Source: Rosa chinensis (lineage: Eukaryota; Streptophyta; Magnoliopsida; Rosales; Rosaceae). From it: a DNA stretch of 64,000 nt. Numbering within the stretch: position 1 is the first letter of the stretch; the number at the start of each line of letters is the position of its first letter. Shown here in pieces: positions 48,164 to 59,514 of the stretch. The notes beneath the pieces are model-generated. The model had not been told where the DNA came from. It worked only from the letters and a program-made list of their open reading frames with translations, and searched no databases. Location of the stretch: the NCBI RefSeq assembly GCF_002994745.2, contig NC_037093.1, positions 44,930,384 through 44,994,383 of the forward strand, written 5' to 3'. A program made the position numbers and the translations under genes.

Positions 48164-48535
48164 ATGGTGAATGAGACATGGATCGTTCCCTTTTTCGGTC
48201 AAGGCCATCTATTTCCTGTAATGGAGATCTGCAAGCACTACTCTTCCAAACTCTCCTCCTCCATACCCTCATGTCTCCGCCAATACCCACTCCTCGAAAT
48301 CGCTGAAATTTCTGAAGCACCACCGTCGGATTCGTCGTCTCTTCCATTGGAGCCATGTTCTGCATTCCCGGCGCCGACAGCCCAGACCAAATCGGCGACC
48401 TATCGCCGACAGCACTGACCACCAGTGCACCAGTGCTCTTCGACCTAAAATTTCCAATCCTATTGGTAATCGGTGACCGGAACGGTAAGGGCGACTTGCT
48501 CGACGGCGAAATGTTTCTCGCCGGAATTGAAAGAG
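48164..48535 (+). pseudogene. UDP-glycosyltransferase N-terminal fragment captured by the MULE
   Basis: Opens MVNETWIVPFFGQGHLFPVM, the first beta strand and catalytic-histidine loop of plant UGTs (GQGH), then EICKHYSSKLSSSIPSCLRQ and YPLLEIAEISEAPP. After a frame change near 48310-48350 the neighbouring frame reads MFCIPGADSPDQIGDL. The PSPG donor-binding box and everything after about residue 110 are missing. Family UGTs transfer sugar from UDP-sugar to small molecules in the cytosol; this piece cannot. Confidence 0.7.
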
Positions 48536-48763
48536 ATCAGAGAGGGGAGGGTGGGAGGGTGGGAGGGAGGGAGGGAGAGAGGAGAGAAGAGAGAGAGAGA
48601 GAGAGTCTGGTTTTATGAACAATTGGTAATTTTATAATTCTTTAAAGGTTAAAAGTGACATTTCGCAACTAAATGGGTTAGTGGGAATGAAAATTTGTTG
48701 CTGGGGTGAGTGGGCTAATGTTATGTTATTTTTGTGCTTTGGGTCAAGACCCCATATATATAT

Positions 48764-50065
48764 TCAATTAACCCTTGAGCATGCGAGACCAGAGATAAGA
48801 GAACAGTAGCCGCAACACACCAAAACAGGGCAGCCCTTTGGGCTGTTCTCTTCTCCCATCTTCTTCCTCCATTTTTTCCTCTTTTCTTTATATTTTGTTT
48901 TTAGATTTAAAGGACTATTCACACAAACCTTCAAGGATCTATCAAATGACTCAATTTCTACAAGATTCAAGATAATTCAAGGCTGGTCATGCTAGCTTCA
49001 TAGCTATTTGTGACTATCCTTGTTTTCTCCTACACTTCTCTACTCTTTGCTATTTGAATTTTGTAATTTTGATGTTCATGAATATGGGTTGTGAGTAGTT
49101 ACTTTTGGGGGCTAGGGTTTCTAACTCTAGCTCAATTTTGATGTAATTGACATATTTTTCAAGTGATAAATAATGTATTTTCATATGGGCGCGCTCTAAT
49201 TACTATGCTACTTGGTTCTTGATGCATGAATTTAGGGAATTAACCACTCTCTTTGTTATGTGTTGAGATTTGTGATGTGTGATACAATTGGTGGTTCTTT
49301 TGTTCACTAGCTTCATGTAATTAGTGTGGTGTGTTAAGTAGTTGCTTAATCGAGAATGAATGATTGCCTAAGTTTCTATTTTCTTGTGCCCTTCGCCTTT
49401 AATCCTAGACGTTGTGGCCCTAACAAGGCATAATGATTAGGGTTAGAGAGTTCATTCTTGCCTTAACCGGAAGAATGGATACCAAATAAGAGAAATTGAC
49501 TTAACCGGCATTAGGTAGAGAACTAAGTAATCGTTAAATTTTAGGTTGTAACTATTGCATGCTTAAATCCCTAATTTCTAGAGCTCTAGGTCTTTAGTTC
49601 ATGTTTTGGTAGCCCTAGTAAGGTACTAACTCATGAGTTAGAGAGTTCATATTTGTCCTAACCGAAAATGTGAATACCCTTAAGGAAATTCGGCTTAGTG
49701 GCCTTGACCGGCATTAAGTACAGGATTTGGTTCTCATGAAGATATGTTTGTTTGCTTGAAATATGTTCGTTCATTGAAATTGCTAGAGAGCGATCCCTAG
49801 AACCCAAAATCTCTCTATCTTATTTTTCTTCATTTTAATTGTTGTTGTTCATTTAGTTTTTGGCTTAATCTTTTAGAAAATTACAATTACAATTTCAAAT
49901 GACAATTTCTATCTCATTGTAAATAGCCATCACTAGGCTCTTAGTTTTGATTAGGCTTTGGTTTTCACCAAAGCCGAGCATTGTTAGAGCTTGGTGCCTT
50001 AGATTAACATTTTTATTTATTTTATTTGTTAGCATTGCTAGGGCTTGTTTGTGCATATTTGGAAT
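48764..50065. other. Non-coding repetitive DNA with a diverged duplication
   Basis: Two related blocks, about 49400-49545 and 49605-49735, share the order CCCTA..AAGG..TTAGAGAGTTCAT...CCTAACCG...GACCGGCATTA. This looks like internal non-coding sequence of a retroelement, but its ends were not found. A short open stretch 50068-50316 leads into a likely 3' end (AATAAACC at about 50276). Confidence 0.4.
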
Positions 50066-50284
50066 AGTTGAATCAAGATCAGTTTTCCCTCTTTGAATTG
50101 CAGCAGCAGCTTGGTGCGTTGCTTTTGTCTATATCAGTTTGTATTATTTTGTCACCAAGGAGCAAAAGAGCTCTCACCGAATCCGTCTTCTATTGTTTGA
50201 TGTTTTGTAATTTTCTTTGGGCACGCTTCCCATATTTATTTATTTTTGGTGGCTTGTATATACTGTGTACACTTAATAAACCAA

Positions 50285-50570
50285 TTTCTTTTTTCTGGAA
50301 TAAGATATTTCATTGATAAAAGCAGAGTAATTACATAACAGAATTACATCATAGGGGCTAATATGGCCTCAAAATTGAGGTCTACGCCCAGACATTAGCA
50401 AACATATGAAGCATCTACATCAAGAGCATAACTAAGCCACAGCAGTTCTGCTTCCTCGGCAATTCTGTGTGAAGCATAATTGCATTCTCTACCAACATGT
50501 CTCCATTTGATAGATTCAAAGGATCCATCAGTGCATTAATTTCATCCACCAATGCACGACATTTTCACTT
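50285..50570 (-). pseudogene. 3' end of an L1-type LINE (RNase H tail)
   Basis: The minus strand reads FESIKWRHVGRECNYASHRI then AEEAELLWLSYALDVDASYV: the C-terminal RxCNxxSHRIAEEA block of LINE RNase H, followed by a 3' end resembling that of the LINE at 7861 (ATTGATAAAAGCAGAGTAATTACATA on plus). The rest of the LINE is absent. Confidence 0.65.
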
Positions 50571-51180
50571 AAATCAGCTCCAGCAGTGAATCAATTGATT
50601 ACATTCCCATAAACAGTGAATCACTTGATTACATTCCATAAACTTTCATATTGAGCTGGATCAGAATTCCATTTGTAGATTCTGATCATAAGCCAAAACT
50701 GTCAGACATAAAACAAGAACCCATATGGAAACTGATAAATCAACTAAGGCAGATATCAATTAAACAGACACAACTTAGAGACCAGATGCATTAATCTACA
50801 TTCCAATCACAATGCCATATTGATCATACAGAGTAGAAAGCGAACCTAATTCCAATCATTACTGCTTTTGATGGCAGTAATGACCTGTCATACAATGCCT
50901 ACAGAGCCAGAGATTGCAGTCAAATACAATATTTCTGAGTTTTTGGCCTTGAAACACAAAAAACCCTCAATCAAATACACAAAATCCACAAATTTAGCAT
51001 TTGACAAGAAATAATACAGTAACGTTGATGCATAGAATCCAATGACACTTTCAATATTATAAAACTAAAAACAATCATATTATCACCATTTAACCAATTT
51101 ACTTCCGAATTGAGATTATTGGTATTGTGAATTGTTAGAAGCCATTGAAGGTTTATTATTTAGCTCCAAATTTAAGAAAA
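50571..51180. other. Intergenic DNA with a short duplication
   Basis: ACAGTGAATCAATTGATTAC and ACAGTGAATCACTTGATTAC (about 50584 and 50614) form a small tandem duplication. No gene recognised. Confidence 0.4.
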
Positions 51181-52000
51181 TCATGAACATATCTGAATTG
51201 ACAAACGGAACACAAGCCAAAGATTAAACAACAATAATTCATCATGACTGAACCCAAATTGATATAAAAAGAAGTTTGTACCTATACTACATATACATGA
51301 TTGTCCGATCATGAGACGCCCGTAATAGCATCCATCTAAGCTTGAAAGCTCTATAAACCTATGAAGAGAGGAAACAAAAAGAAACAGTATACCAAATTGA
51401 GAATCACGGAAATAACAGAGATGCAGGACTGCTTCAGACGCAAACTTAAAGCAGCGGTTTGATGGTCTAGGAGGAGTTCGACCGGAATAGGACCGGTCTG
51501 GCCATAACAGAAAGTAGACCCAGGTTAGATTCTCTCTCACGATAAGCAGAATAAAAGGGAGAACTGGAAAAACACAAATGACAAAGCGATGATGAAACTT
51601 AAAAGTGTCTGTGTATACCTGGAATTGGGTCGCCTCACTTTTTGCCTCTGGACCTTGCTCTGCGTCCTGATGACTCTGACTCCTCCACCACTGTCGATTA
51701 CTACAACTGCATGTGATGGGCTCGTCTCTTTAACACTTCGTGCGTGTTCATTCTCATATCTAAAAGAAAGACCCCAAAATAAAACTCAGAAAGAAACCCT
51801 AATTTGGTTTTACCCATTATTACCTACAAATTGAAATCGAGAGAAGCATTAACCATTCGTGCTAAGCGAATTTGCATTGCTCGGACTTTGGATTTGAGCT
51901 CCTTCGATAGGCCGGAAGGGAGGAACAGAGAGAGAGAGAGAGAGGGAGTAATTCAACAATAGTGGAAACTATCCCTTTCTTTTATTATCATTGAATCGAT
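51181..52000 (-). other. Possible 5' end of a minus-strand transcription unit
   Basis: On minus, 51990-51900 is a CT-rich leader (CT run about 51925-51945), then LPSGLSKELKSKVRAMQIRL and ARMVNASLDFNL before a stop. 51715-51600 reads SHAVVVIDSGGGVRVIRTQS and ends at an AG/GTATAC donor-like site. 51540-51181 is an open frame of 119 codons of no recognised family. It could be a decayed or non-coding gene. Confidence 0.25.
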
Positions 52001-52066
52001 GAGGGGAAATGTGAAAGTAAAGTGGGCGGGATTTTAAGTTGAGCTTAAAATTTTGCCACCATGATA

Positions 52067-53564
52067 GGCGGGAATGCACCCCCAAAATTGCATATCACAC
52101 CCATTTTTATTTTTTTAATAATATTTCATCTCAAGTCTTTTTGAACTTCCCAAACTATCCTCAAAAGTCAGATTTTCTTTTTCTTCTTTTTGGGTCTGTT
52201 CTTCCCTCTCTCTCTCTCTCTCGTTCTCTTCTCTTCTCCAAAATGTCGGGCTTTCAGAGAGTACAAAGTTCCAATTATCCAACTGCAAAATTGAAAACAA
52301 GACCCAATTAACCAACTGTAAAATCGAAAACAAAATCCAAGTACAAAGTCGGGACTCGGGAGGAGATTAGAATCCAAAATCCCAAATTGAATAGCAGATT
52401 GCTCATTGCTATACAAGAACTTTTCTTCCAATTTCAGTAACTTTAAGCAAGAAACTCAAACCGTAAGAACAAAGAAGAAAAATCGACCTTCAAAAGCAGA
52501 GCATTAACTCAACCCGCCGAACCCAAAACGTACAAATCTCCCATTTCTTCACTCCCTTTCTGCTCTGACCACACACTGGTATTCCTTACCTAATTTTCTG
52601 TGACGGAGGTCTCTAAGTTGTAGTGGGTGCTTATTCTTCTCCACAGCTTGTGGGAGTTGGATTGATATGTTTGGTCCCAAGCGACATGGCGTCTACTGCT
52701 TCACATTTTTCTCAATATCAGAGGACGACAAAAAAAAAACAAGTGAAAGATGTCTTCTTTCCCACATTAGCTGTTCAAATCAAAACAAGGTTCAGTCAGG
52801 GACGAAACCCAGAGAAAACCCAATAACAAATCATGATCGAGACGCGGACCTAATTCATATTCAAGCTGAAAGCTATAGACAGAAAAGACTTAAATAGTTA
52901 AATGGAAGAGCTAATTTGGATTACCTGAGTCCAAAACCCGAAACTGGAATGCTGGTTCATCATCTCCATCTGGATCTCTGGTGGGTTGAAATTGGAAGAG
53001 GGTGTAGACTTCTTGCCCCAAGGTCCGCGGAGGAGGAGAAAGACTGAGCTATGGCTTTGTGGGCTAGGGTGGTGAACTGGATGCGGCCGAAGCAGCGGGA
53101 TTTCCAGTTCTTGTGGTCACTGGCAAAGATGGAGTCAGGTTCGAGAGTTGACTCGAGGAAGGTGAGGAGGTCGTTGGTCTGAGAGTGGATTGAGAGGTAA
53201 CAGGCGGAGAAGAGGTCGATCGATTTGGGTGTGAGGTTGTCGTAGGACTTATTATGGCTTACCAATCGGCGTCGCGCGTCGGAGATCTAGCTCGTGCGTC
53301 GGAGATTCAATTCCAATTCCATTCGCCGACGTGATGGTGGAAAGAGCGAGTATTCGCCGGAGAGAGAGAGAGAGATTAATCTCAGAGGATTTCGTCGGGG
53401 AGAGAGAGGATAGAGAAAGGGAAGAACATACCCAAAAAGAAGAAAAAGAAAATCTGGTTTTTGAGGGTATTTTGGGAAGTTCAAAAAGACTTGAGATGAA
53501 ATATTATTAAAAAAATAAAATGGGGTGTGGTTTGAAATTTTGGGGGTGCAAATTTCCCCCCGCC
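52067..53564. mobile_element. Long-TIR DNA transposon (MULE-like), about 1.5 kb
   Basis: About 140 bp at the left (GCACCCCCAAAATTGCATATC ... TTTTTGGGTCTGTTCTTCCC) recurs inverted at the right with about 90% identity, including TAATAATATTTCATCTCAAG. The exact ends are blurred by a C-run on the right, and no target duplication could be fixed. The interior contains CT runs and possibly captured sequence. Confidence 0.7.
52960..53265 (-). pseudogene. Unidentified coding-like segment inside the long-TIR element
   Basis: A 101-codon open frame with balanced composition (SIDLFSACYLSIHSQTNDLL, TFLESTLEPDSIFASDHKNW, RIQFTTLAHKAIAQSF). It is more protein-like than its neighbours and could be an exon captured by the element. 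I cannot name a family. Confidence 0.3.
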
Positions 53565-53592
53565 CCCCCCCCCATTTTCAAGGAAAATACTT

Positions 53593-53757
53593 CAGTACAT
53601 TAATGTACTGATACATCAAGTAGACTAGGTTCAATATAGATGTAGACTAGCTTGGTACAAGGGTAGACTAACTCCATGCATGTCTACCCATGTACTGAGC
53701 TAGTCTACCTCTATATTGAACGTAGTCTACTTGATGTATCGGTACATTAATGTACTG
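53593..53757. repeat. 165-bp near-perfect hairpin (MITE-like or foldback)
   Basis: The left arm CAGTACATTAATGTACTGAT... to about 53673 pairs with the right arm ...ATCGGTACATTAATGTACTG, with a loop near CATGCATG and few mismatches. CCCATTTTCAA occurs directly on both sides (53571-53581 and 53767-53777), consistent with a target-type duplication. Each outer 18 bp is itself palindromic. Confidence 0.85.
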
Positions 53758-53989
53758 TAGACGATTCCCATTTTCAAAGCAAGAAATTAATGATTTCTAA
53801 AATTCTCACATTTCTAAAAATTATAATAAATAACTTGGGTGTCCCGAAAATTTTCACCGACTCATCGTGACGCATATTTTATTATCGTGTATTAAGTTTG
53901 TATTCATCAATAGTCTTACAATTTGAAGTGCGGAGTTAATAAAAATAAGAAAGAAAACTTAGTCGGTTGACCGAATTTTGAATCAAAAG

Positions 53990-54344
53990 CTTTAAATAAT
54001 GTACTTGTCACAATACCTATTAATATGCTATAAATATATGGGTAATGTTAAATTTAACAATTTCTAATTTCAATTTTTTGGATTGCACAAAATCCTTATA
54101 TGTCTACTAAGGTTGTATAACTAGTTTATTAGTTGTAATGAAAAGGACAAAATACTGTTTACTCCCTATACTTATAGGGTCTCGACGTTTCAGTCCCTGA
54201 CGTTTCAATTTCACCTAAAAAGTCCCTGAACTTTCCAATTTCACCAAAAAGTCTCTACCATCAATTTTTCGTTAAAAAGTCTACTATCTTGCTGACGTGG
54301 CACTATTTCAACAATAACATAACTATTTTACCCTTACTGACCCC

Positions 54345-54375
<31 letters not shown>

Positions 54376-57250
54376 ATATTTTCTCTTTTGTTCTTTTTTA
54401 ACTCTTTTTTCTCTATTTTTTAATTTATTCTCTGTTTTTTTTTTTCCTACTCTATTTTTTTTACTCTTTTTTTAACTCTCTTTTCTTTTTTTCTTTTTTA
54501 AACTCTCTTTTCTCTTTTTTTTAACCCTCTTTTCTCTTTTTTTTTTAATTTGTTCTTTTTTTTTTCCTACTCTTTTTTCTCTTTTTTTTTTAAACTTTTT
54601 TCCTCTTTTTTTTTATTTGTTCTCTCTCTTTTGTTTTTTTATTTTTTATTTCTTTCTCTTTTCTGTTTACCTCTTCTTCCTCTTCCTCCTCTCTGCTCTT
54701 CGGCCTTCTTTTCCTCCTCCCTGATCACAGCTCCAGTTTTCGGCGAGCATCACCACCTTTCCTAATCACCGTTGGCGTGCCCGCCGCTCCAGGCAAATGC
54801 TGGCCATTCCACTATCCATCCATCATCCCCGTCATGCCAGCAAGCATCACCACCTCTCCTAATCACCCCTCTCCATACAGCGGTTCCAAACCAAATCGGA
54901 GCACAACCAAATCAAATCAATTCACCTTCCACCTCCCTTTCTTCGGTGCCAAAACTGTTCAAACATTTCTCTCTAAAGGAAAACTCAAATATCTTATCCT
55001 CTTTGAATCTCTGTTGACTCATCATCTCAACAAACCAACACCAAAGAAACGTTATTGACGTCGAGAGAAAGCTTCTGATATAGCTCCGACACCACGAAGG
55101 GGCCGGAATCTGAAGGGAAGAGAACCCGACCATTCCGGTTTCCAGGCGTGGCCGAAAACTGGAGCTGCGATCAGGGAGGAGGAAAAGAAGGCCGAAGAGC
55201 AGAGAGGAGGAAGAGGAAGAAGAGGTAAATAGAAAAGAGAAAGAAATATATATAAAAAAGAGAGAGAACAAATATAAAAAAAAAAAGAGAAAAGAGGGTT
55301 AAAAAACAAAGAGAACAAATAAAAAATAAAAAATAAAAAGAGAGAAGAGAGTTTTAAAAAAAGAAAAGAGAAAAGAGAGTTAAAAAAAAGAGAGAGAAAA
55401 GAGTAAAAAAAAAAAAGAGTAGGAAAAAAAACAGAGAACAAATTAAAAATATATAGAAAAAAGAGTTAAAAAAATGTAAGAATAAAAAAGAACAAATTAA
55501 AAAAATAGAGAAAAAAGAGTTAAAAAGAGAAAAGAGATATATTTTTTTTTGGGTCAGTAAGGGTAAAATAGTCATTTTACTGTTGAAATACTGCCACATC
55601 AGCAAGATAACAGACTTTTTAACGGAAAATTGACGGCAGAGACTTTTTTGGTGAAATTGGAAAGTTTAGGGACTTTTTAGATGAAATTGAAACATCAGGG
55701 ACTGAAACGTCGAGACCCTAAGTATAGGGAGTAAACAGTATTTTGTCCTAATAAAAAGTATAGCTTCCATGAGCAACAATGTGTAGGAAATAGACTTTAT
55801 CTAAATCGACCGTAGGATGTTATCATGATAAGAAGAAATGGTTATGGTCAAAATTTCAGCTATTTTCGGGGTCATTTGGGTCTCGATCTAATAGGTCAAC
55901 CATAAACCTTAGATACCACATAAAACTATTTATGCTCATAACCGCTCACTAATAACTTAGTTTTTCGATCTGTCAGCTCTCACGCACTCGTGGGTAGGAG
56001 TTATATTAAATAATATAAAAATTTCAGAAATTAAATCTCCTCAAGGGTCGGCTCCCCTTAGGGAAGTTGAAGCGTTTAAAGGGTCGACCGGTTTATTTCA
56101 TGTTGAAATAACGGCGGATCGAGTTAATTTTTTTACATAGTACCTACTAATACCCTATAAATAGATGAGTAATGTCAAATTTATTGATTTTTAATTTCAA
56201 ATTTTTGGATCGCACAATATTCTTATATGTCTACTAATGTGGTATAACTAGTTTATTAGCTGTAATGAAAAGTATACCTTCCATGAGTAACAATGTGTAG
56301 GAAATAGACTTTATCCAAATCGACCGTAGAATGTTATCATGATAAGAAGAAATGGTTATGGTCAAAATTTCAGTTATTTTCGGCATTATTTGGGTCTCGA
56401 TCTAGTAGGTCAACCTTAAACCTTAGATACCACAGAAAATTATTTATGTTCATAACCCCTCACTAATAACTTATTTTTTCGATCTGTCAGCTCTCACTCA
56501 ATCATGGGTAAGAGCTATATTAAATAATGTAAAATTTTCAGAAATTTTATCTCCTCAAGGGTCGACTCACCTTTGGGAAGTATTAAGCTTTTAAAGGGTT
56601 GATCGGCTCATTTCATGTCGAAATGATGGCGAATCGGGTTAATTTTTTTACACAATACATAGTAATACGCTATAAATGGATGGGTAGTGTCAAATTTATC
56701 GATTTCCAATTTCAAATTTTTGGATCGCACAAAATTCTTGTATGTCTACTAATGTGGTATAACTAGTTTATTAGTTGTAATGAAGTGTACCTTCCATGAG
56801 CAACAATGTGTAGGAAATAAACTGTATCAAAATCGACCGTAGGATGTTATCATGATAAGAAGGAATGGTTATGGTCAAAATTTCAGCTATTTTCATCATC
56901 GTTTGTGTCTCGATCTAGCAGGTCAACCTTAAACCATAAATACCGCATAAAAATAATATGCTCATAACCGCTCATCTGTAATATTTTTTTTTATCTGTCA
57001 GCTCTCATAATCTCGTGGGTATGAGTTATATCAATTAATGTAAAAATTTCATGAAGTTTATATTCTCATGGTTCAGCTCCCCTTAGGAAAGCATAAGCAT
57101 ATAAATGGTTGACCGCTTTATTTGATATCAAAATGGCTGCATATTGGAGTAATTTTTTTACACAATACCTATGAATAAACTATAAATAGATGAATAATGT
57201 CAAATGTATCGATTTCTAATTTCAATGTTTTGGATAGCACAAAATCTTTT
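53990..57250. repeat. About 513-bp tandem array, interrupted by a MULE
   Basis: Landmark GTAATGAAAAGTATACCTTCC and its variants occur at about 54137 (interrupted), 55749, 56263 and 56776. The last two intervals are about 513-514 bp; removing the MULE and its duplication (1612 bp) makes the first boundary continuous. Shared blocks include CAACAATGTGTAGGAAATA, AGGATGTTATCATGATAAG and TCTGTCAGCTCTCA. At least three units plus partial ends are present, each about 85-90% alike by eye. Confidence 0.85.
54146..55748. mobile_element. Foldback-like MULE with about 590-bp terminal inverted repeats
   Basis: Left GGACAAAATACTGTTTACTC and inverted right end; the inverted identity continues through the T-rich tracts up to about 54745/55150 (TCTGCTCTTCGGCCTTCTTT). 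Flanks TAATGAAAA (54137-54145) and TAATAAAAA (55749-55757) agree at 8 of 9 positions, and the right flank also fits the tandem unit into which it inserted. The loop (about 54746-55150) differs from both arms. ORFs here are T/A-tract by-products. No transposase. Confidence 0.82.
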
Positions 57251-57324
57251 TATTAACTACACCATTCAAATCATAAGACTGTCAATGGATACAGCATGGA
57301 AAAACAACCCTTGGATGTGAAAAT

Positions 57325-58170
57325 TACATTATTTCAGGCTTCCAGTCCAAAGTTGATCCAATTTCATCTATGTTTCGACCTTGATCCTCTAAATCAACCG
57401 GATACGTCTTTATAACCCTATTTTTATCATCTACACTTTCATAGGGCAAGATCGTCAACAAAAATAAAGCTTGAGACACTTATCGTTAAATGTGAGAATT
57501 ACATTATTTGAGGCTTTTTGCTATGAAATTGGTCTAATTTGGTATATGTTTCAACTCCGATCTTCTAAGTTAACCGAATAAAGCCTTTATAACCAACTCC
57601 ACCCTTTAAAAGACAAGACCATCAACGAATACAGAAATTGAGAAAATGACCGTCGGATGTGAGTATTACATTATTTTAGGCTTTTAGTCCAAAATTGATC
57701 TAATTTGGTCTATGTTTTGACCCCGATCCTCTAGGTCAACCAAATAATTCATTCTCTCACTCCACCCTTCAAAGGGTAAGACCGTCAGGATATGATAATT
57801 ACATTATTTTAGACTTCCGGTCCAAAATTGATCCAATTTGGTCTATGTTTCGACCTTGATCCTTTAGGTCAACCAAATGAGTCTTTATAACCTATTCCAC
57901 CCTTCAAAGGGTAAGACCGTCAGCGGATACAAAGCTTGGAAAAAAGACCGTTGGATATGATAATTACATTATTTTAGACTTCCAGTCCAAAATTGATCCA
58001 ATTTGGTCTATGCTTCGATCCCGATCTCTTGGGTCAACCCAATAACACTTTTTAACCCTATTTCTATTTACTCTACCCTTCAAAGGGCAAGACCATCAAT
58101 GGATACAAGGCTTGAGATACCAACCATTAAATGTGAAAATTACATTATTTTGGATATCAGAATTAAATTA
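57325..58170. repeat. About 133-177-bp tandem array (satellite-like)
   Basis: TTACATTATTTNAGRCTTNNNGTCCAAA recurs near 57325, 57490, 57666, 57799, 57963 and 58140, giving unit lengths of roughly 165, 176, 133, 164 and 177. Each unit includes ATCCTCTAGGTCAACC and CACCCTTCAAAGGGTAAGACC variants. Some words (GGTCAACC, ATTTGGGTCTCGATC versus TTTGGTCTATGTTTCGACC) recall the 513-bp units upstream. Confidence 0.8.
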
Positions 58171-58369
58171 TTTTTAGCTACCTATGTACAAAAATTGGGG
58201 ATTATGGTTTTGTTGTTCTTAAAAATTATTAGTTTTGCGAAAAAATTAATGCTAATAGCCAACGTTCATCTACTTAAAAATATGCATCATTTTTTATTTA
58301 TAATTTTTAGGGGGCTGATGTGGTTTTTCAGATAAAAAAAAACATAAGTTTGATTACTAATTCAGATAA

Positions 58370-59456
58370 GGGAGATTCTAGTTGGACCTCCAATTCTGCT
58401 ATTTGGACCTCAATCTTTTTTCAGTTCTTCTTTGACTTTGTCAACTCATATGAAAAGACAAATAAGGACAAAAATATAGAGGTAAAAAAAAAATCTATTC
58501 TTACCTCCACAACAAATCTCTTCAGTTTTTCTTTTCATTTTCAATGTATAGTCTCCCTTCAATCTCTTCTGCTTGGATTCGAGATGATACATTTGTAGAA
58601 ATTTTCAAATTGTTATTCTTTCTTATTAAAGTCTCTTTTATGAGATCATAGTTGCCCATCTTCTTTAATATTAAAACCATGAAATAACATTCAAATTCTA
58701 AACCCAAGATCTTTTTGATTGACAACATTACAATTCCTACTCAAGACACGAATCAGGTTCGTGTTCTTCCTAATGTATTTAACAAGGATGAACTCTTTAT
58801 AAATCTTAAAATGTATCATTGTAATTTTTGCAATTCTTTGCTAACTTTCATCAAATTGACGATGAGTAGTCGTATTGGGAAAATTACTTCAGACAGCTAC
58901 CTTAGCTTCATTAAGGATTATGTGGTAGGCATTGGACCTTGGAAGGATACCGTGGTTCTTGTAGTAAATAATTATTTGCAAACATCTATAGATTTGGTTT
59001 CTATGGCTCATGCACATAACCTACATGTAGAGTAATTCTTTTTTGTTTCCGTTGGGTTTTGAGTGATGCCGTCTTCACCACAAGGGCTCTCGTCGGGGGC
59101 TGCCTCGCTGTCCTCGATCTTCCAACCCAAAACCCTTGAAATCTTTCTTTTACTGAATCGAAAGGGATTCCAGCAACATATTAAGATTGAGAACCAGCCC
59201 TTTGATTAATTTTGGTGGAGGAGGGACATACTCATAGTAGAGCAATATCATGTGATTTTGATTCATTCTTCTTCTCGTGGTTGAAGATAGAGATTAAAAG
59301 TAGAGATTATTCTATCTCATGTTCAAGGATATTTTGGTAAAAATAAGGAGGTCTACTTAGCTTTTCAAGTAATCTAAAAAGTAAATTAGAGGTGTACTTA
59401 GTAGGGGAGGTCTAAAACTCTAAATAGCAAATTTAGAGGTCCAACTAGAATCTCCC
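58370..59456. mobile_element. Pack-MULE carrying glycerophosphodiester phosphodiesterase exons
   Basis: Terminal inverted repeats start GGGAGATTCTAGTTGGACCTC on both sides, perfect over the first 20 bases. Flanks TTCAGATAA (58361-58369) and TTCAGGTAA (59457-59465) match at 8 of 9 positions. Ends and 59113-59400 match the non-coding relative at 2031-2735; about 58515-59110 is extra and holds the gene fragment. Confidence 0.9.
58690..59035 (+). pseudogene. GDPD exon fragments with intron, captured
   Basis: 58700-58756 reads PKIFLIDNITIPTQDTNQ, then a GTTCGTG donor; an intron of about 115 bp; then GKITSDSYLSFIKDYVVGIG, PWKDTVVLVVNNYLQTSIDL, VSMAHAHNLHV and a GTAGAG donor-like end. This is the late catalytic-barrel region of plant glycerophosphodiester phosphodiesterases (family TIPTQDTNQTYGKITSDSY, VVGIGPWKDT, HNLQVHPYTYRNE), which release glycerol-3-phosphate from deacylated phospholipids. 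The N-terminal catalytic part and the C-terminus are absent. The frame reads open across the intron, but the donor site and exon ends mark it as a genomic capture, not a gene. Confidence 0.85.
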
Positions 59457-59514
59457 TTCAGGTAACGTAGTTTATTAGGGAAAAAAAAGTATAAAATAAT
59501 TTTTTTTTATAAAT

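Larger units (their letters stand above)
46855..48753. mobile_element. Pack-MULE (family B) with palindromic minisatellite and a UGT fragment
   Basis: Left GGGTTTTTGTCCATTTACACC; right in reverse complement GGGGTCTTGACCCAAAGC. Flanks ATATATATA on both sides (46846-46854 and 48754-48762) fit a 9-bp duplication but are low complexity. The left 150 bp match the inner termini of 29045-30487 (CCCACTTACCCCACTAAG, TTACCCCAAACACTCTAAGG). Internal order: GA run, CCGGATTCCGGTCACCGG repeats (47090-47240), CAATAGACGTCTATTG repeats (47250-47720), AT-rich filler, UGT fragment (48164 on), GA run, right end. Confidence 0.78.

Noticed and set aside
52060..53575. A 9-bp target duplication for the long-TIR element
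   Set aside because: The right end merges into a C-run and candidate flanks match at too few positions.
54550..55605. Phe/Ser-rich membrane-like ORFs
   Set aside because: By-products of T/A tracts in inverted-repeat arms.
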